64,000 nt of DNA from Providencia hangzhouensis (GTDB lineage: Bacteria; Pseudomonadota; Gammaproteobacteria; Enterobacterales; Enterobacteriaceae). Shown piece by piece: positions 42,348-51,002 of the stretch (the stretch's first letter is position 1; every line of letters begins with the position of its first letter). The notes beneath the pieces are model-generated. The model did no database searches. It worked only from the letters and a program-made list of their open reading frames with translations, and was not told the DNA's origin. Location: positions 3,162,001-3,226,000 of the forward strand of contig NZ_CP135052.1 of NCBI RefSeq assembly GCF_029193595.2, in the 5' to 3' direction. The translations under genes and the position numbers were made by a program.

Positions 42348-43829
42348 ATGACAGATAAACAACGTGTTTTAGTGTTGGGCGCTAGTGGCTATATTGGTCA
42401 GAATCTGATCCCTAAACTCATTGAGCAAGGATATGACGTAACAGCAGGTGCACGTCGTGTTGATTGGATGTTATCTCAAGGCTGGCAAGATACCCAATGC
42501 ATTTATGTGGATCTTCACGACCCTGAAACACTAAAAGGTGTCATGGAAGGCATCGATATTGTTTATTTCCTCGTTCATAGCATGGCCGACCAAGCCAATT
42601 TAGTCGAGCGTGAGCGTGCAGCCGCTCGCAACGTGCAACAAGCCCTTGAAGGCTCAAGCGTTAAACATGTTATCTATCTCAGTGCATTACAACACGGGCA
42701 TACCTATTCACCACACCTAATTGCTCGACGTTTAACCGGTGATATTTTACGTGAAAGCCAAATCCCTGTTACCGAAATCCGCTCATCAATTATCGTTGGG
42801 TCTGGTTCTGCCGCATTCGAAATTATGCGTGATATGGTCTACAACTTAGCGATTTTAACGCCACCACGTTGGGTTCGTTCTAAATCGTCACCTATCGCCC
42901 TATCGAATATTTTGTATTATTTAACGCAACTGGCAAAAATACCAACAACTGAGAATCGGATTTTTGATGCAGGTGGCCCTGAGTTTATTAGCTACCAAGA
43001 GCTATTTAAGCGCTTTATTAAAGTCAGTGGTAAGCGGCGTTTACTTATTCCTATTCCGATCCCCATTAGTATGATTTCCGTGCATTTCATCAGTTTGATC
43101 ACCTCCGTACCACCGTCAATCGCTAAGGAGTTAATTCAAGGCTTGCAGCACGACCTTCCCGCGGATGATAAAGCGTTACGAGAACTGATCCCCCAAACCT
43201 TAATTTCTTTTGATGATGCCGTTAGAACGACTTTAGCAGAAGAAGCCGATGCCGTTGATAACGCAGATTGGGGTTATGACCCAGAAGTCAGAAAACGCTG
43301 GCGTCCCGGCTATGGCTATTACCCAAAACAAGCGGGAGCAACCCTTGGAACAACAGCCAGTTCAGAATCGCTTTGGTATACAGTGCAACAAATCGGCGGA
43401 AAAAACGGCTATTTCTATGCCAATGGCCTGTGGAAAACTCGCGCCATTATGGACGATATGATGTTAAATAAAGTGAAGTACGGCCGCCCCGATCGTGAAC
43501 AGCTCCAACTCGGTGATGAGATTGACGGCTGGCGCGTAATTAATCTTGAACCTAATAAACAACTTAGCTTGTTATTTGGTATGAAAGCCCCAGGACTTGG
43601 CCGCTTAACTTTTACTATTCATGATAGCGGGAACCGCCGTTCAATTGATGTTAGAGCATGGTGGCACCCAGCTGGCTTTTGCGGCCTACTCTATTGGTTT
43701 GCCATGATGCCCGCACATTTATTTATTTTTAAGGGAATGGCAAAACGCATCAGCGAACTGGCTTATGAGCGAGATAAACAACTCGCTAAAGAACAGCAAG
43801 CAGAGCAACTGACCGTTAAATCGGAATAA
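42348..43829 (+). CDS. ybjT: SDR-like NAD(P)-binding oxidoreductase YbjT (DUF2867)
   Basis: A protein with an N-terminal Rossmann fold (VLVLGASGYIGQNLIPKL) of the atypical short-chain dehydrogenase type. A C-terminal DUF2867-like half follows (about 330-470), containing VRAWWHPAGFCGLLYWFAMM and a hydrophobic, possibly membrane-touching segment. The ATG at 42348 has AGGA 8 bases upstream, giving 493 residues; a GTG six codons earlier is less likely. The substrate is unknown. Order lysO-ybjT-artP is as in E. coli. Confidence 0.92.
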   Translation: MTDKQRVLVLGASGYIGQNLIPKLIEQGYDVTAGARRVDWMLSQGWQDTQCIYVDLHDPETLKGVMEGIDIVYFLVHSMADQANLVERERAAARNVQQALEGSSVKHVIYLSALQHGHTYSPHLIARRLTGDILRESQIPVTEIRSSIIVGSGSAAFEIMRDMVYNLAILTPPRWVRSKSSPIALSNILYYLTQLAKIPTTENRIFDAGGPEFISYQELFKRFIKVSGKRRLLIPIPIPISMISVHFISLITSVPPSIAKELIQGLQHDLPADDKALRELIPQTLISFDDAVRTTLAEEADAVDNADWGYDPEVRKRWRPGYGYYPKQAGATLGTTASSESLWYTVQQIGGKNGYFYANGLWKTRAIMDDMMLNKVKYGRPDREQLQLGDEIDGWRVINLEPNKQLSLLFGMKAPGLGRLTFTIHDSGNRRSIDVRAWWHPAGFCGLLYWFAMMPAHLFIFKGMAKRISELAYERDKQLAKEQQAEQLTVKSE

Positions 43830-43844
43830 TTTTAGCGTAAAAAC

Positions 43845-43880
43845 CAAATTTTTATGCAGAAATTATTGCATAAATATGCT
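43845..43880 (+). promoter_or_regulatory. Candidate tandem ARG boxes upstream of artP
   Basis: Two imperfect matches to the ArgR box core TGAATwwwwATTCA are seen: CAAAT-TTTT-ATGCA (43845-43858) and TGCAT-AAAT-ATGCT (43867-43880). They are spaced about 22 bases start to start, close to the usual two-turn spacing of ARG box pairs, and lie 48-83 bases before the artP start. ArgR control of art genes is known in E. coli. The matches are not perfect, so this is a candidate. Confidence 0.5.
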
Positions 43881-43927
43881 CATAGGATTAATATCGCGGG
43901 TAGTGAAATAAGATATTATTGGTACAC

Positions 43928-44656
43928 ATGAGCATTCAATTAAAAAACATCAACTGTTTCTATGGTTCCCATCAGGCACTCTTTGATATCAATCTAGAGT
44001 GTTCTGCTGGTGAGACTATGGTATTACTTGGGCCAAGCGGGGCTGGTAAAAGCTCATTGTTACGTGTCCTCAATTTATTAGAAATGCCACGTTCAGGCCA
44101 CTTGAATATTGTGGGTCAGCAATTTGACTTTTCTTCAGCTCCAGATGCGAAAGCGATTCGTGAGCTGCGTCAAAATGTAGGGATGGTATTTCAACAATAT
44201 AATCTGTGGCCTCATCTGAGCGTTATGGACAACTTAATTGAAGCACCTTGCCGCGTATTAAAATTATCAAAGCAAGAAGCGCAAGCAAAAGCGTCTAAGT
44301 TATTAGAACGCTTACGGTTGTCGCAATTTGCTGATCGCTACCCCTTACATTTATCGGGTGGTCAGCAACAGCGTGTTGCGATTGCAAGAGCGCTAATGAT
44401 GGAACCAAAAGTTTTATTATTTGATGAACCAACCGCGGCACTTGACCCAGAAATCACCGCTCAAGTTGTTGATATTATTCGTGAACTATCTGCAACTGGG
44501 ATTACACAAGTTATCGTCACTCACGAAGTAGAAATTGCTCGCAAAACCGCTAGCCGTGTCGTGTATATGGAAAACGGCCATATAGTAGAACAAGGGGATG
44601 CAAGCCATTTCACTGCACCTCAAACAGAAGCATTTGCAAATTATCTGTCACATTAA
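43928..44656 (+). CDS. artP: Arginine ABC transporter ATP-binding protein ArtP
   Basis: The ATPase of the high-affinity arginine importer. It has Walker [10 protein letters not shown], signature [16 protein letters not shown] and Walker [15 protein letters not shown]. The ATG at 43928 ([20 protein letters not shown]) gives 242 residues, the E. coli length; an in-frame TTG 9 bases upstream is not needed. It is the first gene of the artPIQM operon and has an ArgR-like site upstream. Confidence 0.97.
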   Translation: MSIQLKNINCFYGSHQALFDINLECSAGETMVLLGPSGAGKSSLLRVLNLLEMPRSGHLNIVGQQFDFSSAPDAKAIRELRQNVGMVFQQYNLWPHLSVMDNLIEAPCRVLKLSKQEAQAKASKLLERLRLSQFADRYPLHLSGGQQQRVAIARALMMEPKVLLFDEPTAALDPEITAQVVDIIRELSATGITQVIVTHEVEIARKTASRVVYMENGHIVEQGDASHFTAPQTEAFANYLSH

Positions 44657-44674
44657 TAGATATAGGATTAAGCA

Positions 44675-45418
44675 ATGAAAAAAATTATATTAGCTGCACT
44701 GCTGGGCGCTGTAACCCTATCTGCAACTGCTGCGGAAAAAGAAACCATCCGTTTTGCAACAGAAGCGACTTACGCACCTTTTGAAATGTTCGATAAGAAT
44801 AACCAAATCGTTGGCTTTGACGTTGATTTAGCCAATGCAATGTGTGAAAAAATGAATGCAACTTGTACATTTACTCACCAATCTTTCGACAGCTTAATTC
44901 CTAGCTTAAAATTCCGTCGCTTTGAAGCATTAATGGCAGGTATCGATATTACCCCTGAGCGCCAACAGCAAGTAGATTTCACTGAGACTTACTACCCTAA
45001 CTCAGCAGAATTTATTGCTGTAAAAGAAAAAATCAGCTCAGTAGACCAATTAAAAGATAAAAAAATTGGTGTTCAAAACGGAACCACTCACCAAAAATAC
45101 ATCATGGAACAACATAAAGGGATGACAACCGTTCCTTATGATAACTACCAATCTGCTATTTTAGACCTACAAAATGGTCGTATCGATGCCGTCTTCGGTG
45201 ATACCGCAGTTGCTGACGAATGGTTAAAAGCTAAAGGTAACGAAAACTTAGCTGCTGTTGGTGAAAAAGTGACTGACCCACAATATTTCGGTATTGGTTT
45301 AGGTATTGCGGTTCGTAAAGGGAATAAAGAGCTGTTGGATAAAATGAATAAAGCCTTAGCTGAAGTTAAAGCAGACGGCACTTATGATGCTATCCACAAA
45401 AAATGGTTTCAACAGTAA
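44675..45418 (+). CDS. artI: Arginine ABC transporter periplasmic binding protein ArtI
   Basis: The solute-binding protein of the arginine importer. A Sec signal peptide of about 20 residues (MKKIILAALLGAVTLSATAA) is followed by a type II periplasmic binding fold with EATYAPFEMFDKNNQIVGFD and DAVFGDTAVADEW. Length is 247 residues. E. coli has two such proteins, ArtI and ArtJ; only this copy is in the cluster here, so it may serve the roles of both. Confidence 0.95.
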   Translation: MKKIILAALLGAVTLSATAAEKETIRFATEATYAPFEMFDKNNQIVGFDVDLANAMCEKMNATCTFTHQSFDSLIPSLKFRRFEALMAGIDITPERQQQVDFTETYYPNSAEFIAVKEKISSVDQLKDKKIGVQNGTTHQKYIMEQHKGMTTVPYDNYQSAILDLQNGRIDAVFGDTAVADEWLKAKGNENLAAVGEKVTDPQYFGIGLGIAVRKGNKELLDKMNKALAEVKADGTYDAIHKKWFQQ

Positions 45419-45430
45419 TTGATATAATTA

Positions 45431-46171
45431 ATGAGCAACTTTCTATTTTTAACAAGTGCCGCCGGTATCACCGTCGGCCTTGCTGTTTCTGCACTGGTTT
45501 TGGGGCTGATCCTCGCCATGTTATTTACTGCGTGGGAGTCCGTTCGTTTTAAACCTATTGCCTTTTTAGGGACCTGCTGGGTTACCTTGATCCGCGGTCT
45601 ACCTGAATTATTGGTCGTATTATTTGTCTACTTCGGTACATTACAACTGATCAATTTGTTTGGTGATGGGTTCGATATAAACCTCGGTTTTTGGCAAACC
45701 ACTATTCAAATCGACCCCAGCATTTTCTTTGCTAATAGTGGCGAATTTGACTATACCCCATTTGTTTGTGGTGTTATTGCCCTTGCCTTGTTGTACGCCT
45801 CTTATGCATCACAAACATTAAGAGGAGCTTTAAAAGCAGTACCTTATGGCCAGTGGGAAGCAGGTTTTGCATTAGGTTTAAACAAACGCACTATTTTCTT
45901 TCGGTTCATTATGCCGCAAATGTGGCGCCATGCGCTTCCAGGCTTAGGCAACCAATGGCTTGTATTATTAAAAGATACCGCGTTAGTTTCACTCATCAGT
46001 GTTAATGATTTGATGCTACAAACAAAAACAATCGTCAATAGAACTCACGAACCATTCACATGGTACGCCATTGTGGGTTTGATTTACCTTGCCATTACGT
46101 TAGTCAGTCAAGTTATCTTAAAACGTATTGAATTGCGTACTACTCGCTTTGAGCGAGGTGAATCAAAATGA
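45431..46171 (+). CDS. artQ: Arginine ABC transporter permease ArtQ
   Basis: One of the two membrane subunits of the arginine importer, with about five transmembrane helices. The EAA loop that contacts ArtP is seen in [20 protein letters not shown]. Length is 246 residues, slightly longer than E. coli ArtQ. It begins 12 bases after artI and overlaps artM by four bases. Confidence 0.96.
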   Translation: MSNFLFLTSAAGITVGLAVSALVLGLILAMLFTAWESVRFKPIAFLGTCWVTLIRGLPELLVVLFVYFGTLQLINLFGDGFDINLGFWQTTIQIDPSIFFANSGEFDYTPFVCGVIALALLYASYASQTLRGALKAVPYGQWEAGFALGLNKRTIFFRFIMPQMWRHALPGLGNQWLVLLKDTALVSLISVNDLMLQTKTIVNRTHEPFTWYAIVGLIYLAITLVSQVILKRIELRTTRFERGESK

Positions 46172-46836
46172 TGGATTTAATTTTAGATATTCTTCCAGGG
46201 CTACCAACCAGCTTATCACTAACGTTTAGCGCACTCATTGTGGCTTTTATCTTAGCGATATTATTTACTTTAGTTCTCTCGCTGAAAACCCCTGTGGTTT
46301 CTCAAGCCGTTAAAGTCTATATCACGCTTTTCACTGGTACGCCGTTATTGGTACAATTTTTCTTAATTTATAACGGCCCAAGCCAATTTAAATCATTGCA
46401 AGATTATCCCATGTTGTGGGAGATTATTTCCACACCTTGGGTCTGTGCAATGGTTGCATTGGCCTTAAACAGTGCGGCTTATTCCACTTTGTTATTCCAC
46501 GGCGCAGTTAAAGCCATCCCATCAGGCCAATGGCAGTCTTGCCAAGCGCTTGGCATGAATAAAATGCAAACCATGCGTATTATTTTGCCTTATGCCTTTA
46601 AGCGTTCGTTATCGTCCTATTCCAATGAAGTCGTCCTGATTTTCAAGAGTACGTCACTTGCCAGTACGATTACAATGTTAGATGTCATGGGCTATAGCCA
46701 ACTGATCTTTGGTCAAAGCTGGAATGTGATGGCGTTTGTTGCTGCGGGGATTATTTATTTAGTGGTCAATGCAATTTTAACAGTGCTAATGCGTTTAATT
46801 GAACGCAAAGCGTTGGAATTTGAGCACAGAGGTTAG
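46168..46836 (+). CDS. artM: Arginine ABC transporter permease ArtM
   Basis: The second membrane subunit of the arginine importer, 222 residues. The EAA loop is [20 protein letters not shown], and [20 protein letters not shown] is typical of the polar amino-acid permeases. Two adjacent ATG codons (46168 and 46171) could start it; the first overlaps the artQ stop codon, indicating translational coupling. A strong terminator follows at 46861. Confidence 0.96.
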   Translation: MMDLILDILPGLPTSLSLTFSALIVAFILAILFTLVLSLKTPVVSQAVKVYITLFTGTPLLVQFFLIYNGPSQFKSLQDYPMLWEIISTPWVCAMVALALNSAAYSTLLFHGAVKAIPSGQWQSCQALGMNKMQTMRIILPYAFKRSLSSYSNEVVLIFKSTSLASTITMLDVMGYSQLIFGQSWNVMAFVAAGIIYLVVNAILTVLMRLIERKALEFEHRG

Positions 46837-46860
46837 TCTTTCTTTCTCTCCGACAAGTAA

Positions 46861-46892
46861 AAAAAGCTTGGTCTTATACCAAGCTTTTTTTA
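46861..46892 (+). terminator. art operon Rho-independent terminator
   Basis: A 12-bp stem, aaaaagcttggt/accaagcttttt, with a cttat loop and further T's lies 24 bases after the artM stop. Confidence 0.9.
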
Positions 46893-46960
46893 TTCGCTCA
46901 ATCGGATTTTTAAAGAGCACTTTATTTGAATAATGTAATAATTAAACTAATTAAATAGAT

Positions 46961-47395
46961 ATGATTGATGAGTTTATTATGAAAAAAATTCAATTTGACA
47001 TTCCTTTTGATCAAGACAAACTGCTTACATACTTTAATAAAAAAGAAAATAATGCCCTAAGAAAAAAGCTCACTCAAGTCAGAAATACCTCTAATGCTAG
47101 CAATGGAATTTGCCATGGTCTATCAAACCTATACCTTCTTAATGAAAACAAGAGTGATGGGGATAAACTAATTGAATCGATGGGGGCCGCTTTAAAATCC
47201 ATAAAAGCACAAAGTTACCATTTAAAAAACAGAAAGCCGAATGATGTTGAAGTAAGTTTATTAAATAAACAGATAGTCAATGGCCTGAATATTCAGATCA
47301 GTTATGAACGCGCATATGATTTCAATAAAATTGCACACAAAATAGATTCATTACTCATTGATAATAAAAAGAAAAAAAACATCATTAATCAATAA
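46961..47395 (+). CDS. N-terminal fragment of a split YopT (C58)-like cysteine protease
   Basis: 144 codons, very AT-rich compared with the neighbouring art and rlmC genes. The stretch SNGICHGLSNLYLL (Cys51, codon 47111-47113) has the look of the nucleophile motif of papain-fold C58 (YopT-type) proteases. The frame ends shortly after a run of eight A's (47372-47379). One A fewer would carry it straight into the next open frame, which holds the matching His and Asp. So this is probably the 5' part of one 391-residue gene broken in a homopolymer. Start is uncertain: ATG 46961 or ATG 46979 (MKKIQFDIPFDQ), both with weak ribosome sites. The family call is from motif reading only. Confidence 0.6.
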   Translation: MIDEFIMKKIQFDIPFDQDKLLTYFNKKENNALRKKLTQVRNTSNASNGICHGLSNLYLLNENKSDGDKLIESMGAALKSIKAQSYHLKNRKPNDVEVSLLNKQIVNGLNIQISYERAYDFNKIAHKIDSLLIDNKKKKNIINQ

Positions 47396-48137
47396 AAGCA
47401 AAGATATTAAAGTAGATAAAAATTTAATATCATTAGAGAATAAGGAAAATGACCTTAATATAAAAAATCTATACGATATAACCCATCTACTAATGAAAAA
47501 TATATCTCGTGTAAATAAAAATGTAAGTTATTTAGATAGTAAATACGAAATTATAGAGTTGGTTACCTTTTACTATAATTTAGTTAGAAAAAACAAAGAA
47601 GACTCAATAGAAATTTATTATTGTCATAAAATATTGAATGAGAATATAAAAAACAAAATAATATCTGACTTACCATTAGATGATAAAGAAATTAAAATTT
47701 TTCTAGCTAATGCTTTCGAGTTTATATCTAAGCTAGAAATGTATAAAAATACAGCTAAGAATATAAATTCTGGGTTAATCAATGATATAAGCCTACCTAT
47801 TTGTGACTATGCAAACTTACAAATAAATAAAAACCAATCAAATATTGAAAAACTAAAAGCTGATATAGAGAATAAATTAAAATATAACAATGATTACTAT
47901 TCACTGATTTCTTATGATGGCCATTGTATGGCAATTTCAATTAAACACGATAAAAATAATTATATATATAAGTTTTTTGACCCTAACAGAGGTATAAAAA
48001 AATATGATAACGAAAATGATTTTTTAGAAAACCTAAAACATTTGCTCTCCTATCATAGTGATAAACCTATACCGAATCATATCGATGAATTTAAGTTCAG
48101 AGTATTATCCATGGATTCATTCCTGCTGAAACATTAA
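47358..48137 (+). CDS. C-terminal fragment of the split YopT (C58)-like cysteine protease
   Basis: Up to 259 codons in the +1 frame relative to the preceding fragment; the only in-frame start at its 5' end is a TTG inside that fragment. It begins with a Lys/Asn-rich, mostly helical stretch (about 1-180). The end carries SYDGHCMAISIK (His at 47922-47924) and YKFFDPNRGIKKY (Asp at 47979-47981). The pair GH..AI plus FFDPNxG, 19 residues apart, is the His-Asp half of the C58 triad; the Cys lies in the upstream fragment. The Cys-to-His distance in the fused product is about 270 residues, longer than in YopT, so the assignment is tentative. No chaperone or secretion gene is adjacent. Confidence 0.6.
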   Translation: MIIKRKKTSLINKSKDIKVDKNLISLENKENDLNIKNLYDITHLLMKNISRVNKNVSYLDSKYEIIELVTFYYNLVRKNKEDSIEIYYCHKILNENIKNKIISDLPLDDKEIKIFLANAFEFISKLEMYKNTAKNINSGLINDISLPICDYANLQINKNQSNIEKLKADIENKLKYNNDYYSLISYDGHCMAISIKHDKNNYIYKFFDPNRGIKKYDNENDFLENLKHLLSYHSDKPIPNHIDEFKFRVLSMDSFLLKH

Positions 48138-48206
48138 ATTAATTACCCAAATGATATAACGAATATTGAATTGTCGTTTTATACAGTAAAAACCATCACA
48201 TGGATT

Positions 48207-49340
48207 TTACTGTACAATACGCTTTAACAACGTCAGCACTTCAAAGTGTGCAGTATGAGGGAATAAGTCAAATAGCTGTACTTTACAGACTTGATAGCCA
48301 GCCAACAGTTGTAAATCTTGCGCCATGGTTTGTGCATTACAGCTAGAATACAAAATATATTCGGGCTGCACGTGGGAAAGGAAATCGCATAACTCTTTAC
48401 CAATTCCTCGGCGTGGCGGATTGACTAAAATAAGCTGAGGGATATCCTGATTCGCCGTGGCAAAACGCGTTGAATCAAGGGCTTTAAACTCAACATGCTT
48501 TAATCCAAGTTCATCCGCGGATTGCTGTGCGCTGGCAATCGCTGGCGCACTGATTTCTATCCCTGTTAAGTGAGTGTCTTTTTCAGCACAGTGCAGCCCA
48601 AAGCCCCCAACACCACAAAATAAATCCCATAAACTATTGATATGTAGCTCTTTAACCCATTCTCTTGCTGTTTGATACAGTTTGGCTGCAACAACAGGGT
48701 TAGTTTGGAAAAAGCTTTGTGGGCGAATAAACAACGGGACTTGGTTGAATTCTTCACGTAAAACGTGCTGCTCAGTTAGAAATACTTCCTGTTCCCCTTC
48801 CAATATTGCCATATGTATAGGTTGAATATTGGCGGTGATCACCGCAAGCAGTGGCAACTGTTCTTGTAGCCATGGCAGTGCCTTTTTTAACTGCTCAATT
48901 TTTTTCTCTGAGCGCAAAACAAACCGCAGCATGAATTTCCCAGAGTAATGACTTTGGGTTAATAATAGGTATTTTAATTCACCGCGTTTGCGCTCAATGT
49001 TATAAGGCGTCAGACCCGCCCTCGCAATAAAAGGAATAATGGCATTAAACACATCAGAAAAGGCATCTGGATACAACAGGCAGTCCGTTAAATCTACACC
49101 TTGCCCATCTCGCCCAACAATACCTAAAATTGGCTTCTCAACACTACCACTAACCACCATTTTGGCTTTATTGCGAAAAGCCGTTTGCGGCCCTGTCACT
49201 GGAGGCTGAAATAAAGAAGTATCAATAGCAGGCAAAAGAGCCTGTAGTTGGCTCTGCTTTTCGGTAATTTGCTGTTCAGGCGTTAATGTTAGCCATTGGC
49301 ATGAATGGCATTGCCCTGTGGCATATTTTTCACAATGCAT
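48207..49340 (-). CDS. rlmC: 23S rRNA (uracil(747)-C(5))-methyltransferase
   Basis: RlmC (RumB) methylates U747 of 23S rRNA using SAM. The N-terminal cysteines of the [4Fe-4S] cluster are seen in [16 protein letters not shown], with a further one in LTDCLLYP. The SAM-binding motif is [16 protein letters not shown], the catalytic NPPRRG and the nucleophile region YSSCNAQT are present. Length is 377 residues, as in E. coli. It lies 9 bases after ybjN, so the two are probably co-transcribed. Confidence 0.97.
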   Translation of the reverse strand: MHCEKYATGQCHSCQWLTLTPEQQITEKQSQLQALLPAIDTSLFQPPVTGPQTAFRNKAKMVVSGSVEKPILGIVGRDGQGVDLTDCLLYPDAFSDVFNAIIPFIARAGLTPYNIERKRGELKYLLLTQSHYSGKFMLRFVLRSEKKIEQLKKALPWLQEQLPLLAVITANIQPIHMAILEGEQEVFLTEQHVLREEFNQVPLFIRPQSFFQTNPVVAAKLYQTAREWVKELHINSLWDLFCGVGGFGLHCAEKDTHLTGIEISAPAIASAQQSADELGLKHVEFKALDSTRFATANQDIPQLILVNPPRRGIGKELCDFLSHVQPEYILYSSCNAQTMAQDLQLLAGYQVCKVQLFDLFPHTAHFEVLTLLKRIVQ

Positions 49341-49349
49341 AGCAAAAAC

Positions 49350-49865
49350 TTAGTGGAGAATAACTGAAGGTTTGTCATCAAGAGAAAGCTCAGAGCCTTC
49401 TTCAGAGCTGTCATCATCTTCACTAAAGTCATCTTGATTTGCATACAACAAATTATTGCTAAAGATTTCAAAGACAATAGCTGAAATTTGCTCTTCCGCT
49501 TGTTGTAAAAAATGGCAGAATTGACGATACGTCATTCCTGCTTCTAATGAAAATGATTGGCTAACAATCAATTTAGGCAAGTTTTCATTGTTTATTTCAA
49601 GGAAAACTTTTGCCGTTAATGAGCTGGCATTAATTTGGCTGATATTCGCCACTAACGTCACAATCGCTGTCGGTTTGAGTTCAGCTAATGCAGACAACAC
49701 CAAAACATTATTTAAAATATCGAGCTTTGCATCAAAAATACCGTCTATATTTTGCATATGAGGTAAATGTAATGCAGAGCAGGAATCACACTCGAAATAA
49801 GAGGTTTTGAGTTGGTCTAACCATTCACGTAACTTAGTGATGTCAGGGTAACAAATAGAATCCAT
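49350..49865 (-). CDS. ybjN: YbjN family protein
   Basis: A 171-residue cytoplasmic protein similar to E. coli YbjN (158 residues), which has a fold like type III secretion chaperones and affects motility, biofilm and stress genes. The conserved stretch FECDSCSALHLPHMQNIDG is nearly unchanged. The C-terminus has an extra acidic tail rich in Asp, Glu and Ser (DDFSEDDDSSEEGSELSLDD) that is longer than in E. coli. In E. coli, rimK and the potFGHI genes are close by; here they are absent and rlmC follows directly. Confidence 0.92.
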   Translation of the reverse strand: MDSICYPDITKLREWLDQLKTSYFECDSCSALHLPHMQNIDGIFDAKLDILNNVLVLSALAELKPTAIVTLVANISQINASSLTAKVFLEINNENLPKLIVSQSFSLEAGMTYRQFCHFLQQAEEQISAIVFEIFSNNLLYANQDDFSEDDDSSEEGSELSLDDKPSVILH

Positions 49866-50004
49866 GGATAGTAACCTTCTTCAACTCAAAATAGTCGTGC
49901 AATATCGATTTGTTAGGGTTCTGGCACATTTTCCCCCTAACTAAAAAACGAATAATTCTCACACATTGTAGAGCGAAACACCAGTAAAACCACGCTCAAT
50001 CTAC

Positions 50005-50331
50005 TTATTCATCTGGTTTATTATCTGTAGAGTCTGGCTTTTTAGATACATTCTTTTCTGGTTGTTTATTATCAATGCCCAAAAAACTCAGGCCATGAAT
50101 TGCTCGCCAGACAATATTGACCATTGCGGGGACCAAACAGCCAATGCCGACCATAATCATGCTCACGATCGCCCCTGGCTGCATTAAAGGCTCCGGCAAT
50201 GTGATATAGTCATTTGTTGCTAACAAAACAATAATAAGCAGAATGATACCCACACCTTCTAACACGATAATGGGCTTTGGCATGTCCGCTAGTGAACGCA
50301 TTGTCCCTTTAGACTGAGGTTTATTGCTCAT
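50005..50331 (-). CDS. ybjC: YbjC family (DUF1418) membrane protein
   Basis: A 108-residue protein with two hydrophobic segments (about 22-45 and 55-78), resembling E. coli YbjC in the pattern ILLIIVLLATNDYITLPEPL. The ends are hydrophilic; the C-terminus is Lys/Asp-rich. Function unknown. It is divergent from grxA. In E. coli ybjC is followed by nfsA and rimK, which are missing here. An internal Met11 is a possible alternative start, but the first ATG has a good ggag site. Confidence 0.8.
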   Translation of the reverse strand: MSNKPQSKGTMRSLADMPKPIIVLEGVGIILLIIVLLATNDYITLPEPLMQPGAIVSMIMVGIGCLVPAMVNIVWRAIHGLSFLGIDNKQPEKNVSKKPDSTDNKPDE

Positions 50332-50491
50332 TCTTTTTCTCCTCTCATTATTGTGTCACTTTCTCAAACTGAGAATTATATGTCATACCTATAGGTATAA
50401 CAGGAAAATTCGACTTTTATTTCATAACTTATGTAGGCATAGTATTGAGCATTGCAATTAGAATCTGAGCTCAAGATAAAAAGGAGATACT

Positions 50492-50755
50492 ATGTATACT
50501 GTTATTTTTGGTCGTCCTGGCTGCCCATACTGTGTTCGTGCAAAAGAACTCGCTGAAAAACTGAAAAATGAACGTGAAGATTTTGACTACCGCTACGTTG
50601 ATATTCAAGCTGAAGGTATTTCTAAAGAAGATTTATCTAAAACTGTTGGCAAACCTGTTGAAACCGTTCCACAAATTTTTATTGATGAGCAACATATTGG
50701 TGGATGCACAGATTTCGAAGCTTACGCAAAAGAAAATTTGAATCTATACAAATAA
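50492..50755 (+). CDS. grxA: Glutaredoxin 1
   Basis: An 87-residue glutathione-dependent thiol oxidoreductase that reduces ribonucleotide reductase and protein disulfides. The dithiol active site is Cys11-Pro-Tyr-Cys14, and the glutathione-binding TVPQIFIDEQHIGGCTDF stretch is present. aaggaga precedes the ATG. It is followed by its own terminator. In E. coli grxA is induced by OxyR; no site was identified here. Confidence 0.98.
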   Translation: MYTVIFGRPGCPYCVRAKELAEKLKNEREDFDYRYVDIQAEGISKEDLSKTVGKPVETVPQIFIDEQHIGGCTDFEAYAKENLNLYK

Positions 50756-50779
50756 TTAGCCCCTTCTGTTTTTCATCTC

Positions 50780-50834
50780 AACAAGCAAAGTTGTTCACTT
50801 ATTTATAGGTGTTAACACTTTGCTTGTTCTTTTT
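50780..50834 (+). terminator. grxA terminator
   Basis: An 11-bp perfect stem, aacaagcaaag/ctttgcttgtt, with a 27-base loop, then cttttt, begins 25 bases after the grxA stop. Confidence 0.8.
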
Positions 50835-50888
50835 GTGCTATTTAAGCCAAATTTAATAAAAATATTGTACTTTTTTTCATCTAGGTGA

Positions 50889-50915
50889 GAACTTTCTTTT
50901 TTAGACGGGGTCTTA
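50889..50915 (+). promoter_or_regulatory. Sigma-E-type promoter of rybB
   Basis: A -35 element gaactt (50889-50894) and a -10 element gtctta (50910-50915), 15 bases apart, resemble the RpoE consensus GGAACTT and GTC-type -10. The -10 element ends 6 bases before the first base of the sRNA. In E. coli rybB is transcribed by sigma-E. Confidence 0.8.
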
Positions 50916-50921
50916 ATTAGT

Positions 50922-50998
50922 GCCACTGCTTTTCTTTGATGTCCCCATATTGAGGAGCCCGATAGCCAACTATTTGTTTTCATGCTATCGGGTTTTTT
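50922..50998 (+). ncRNA. rybB: RybB small regulatory RNA
   Basis: The sequence from 50922 begins gccactgcttttctttgatg, matching the conserved 5' seed of enterobacterial RybB as I recall it, followed by tccccat and a ggagccc stretch. It ends in a Rho-independent terminator whose stem has diverged in sequence but kept its structure (cccgatagc at 50958-50966, gctatcggg at 50984-50992, then six T's). RybB is an Hfq-dependent, sigma-E-induced sRNA that represses outer-membrane porin mRNAs through its first 16 or so bases. The length of about 77-79 bases matches E. coli. The position near grxA also agrees with E. coli, where rybB lies within a few kb. Confidence 0.93.
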
Positions 50999-51002
50999 GT
51001 TT

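Noticed and set aside
48182..48214. Inverted repeat overlapping the rlmC stop as a terminator
   Set aside because: Stem tacagtaaaa/ttttactgta is AT-rich and has no T-run after it on the minus strand; weak evidence.
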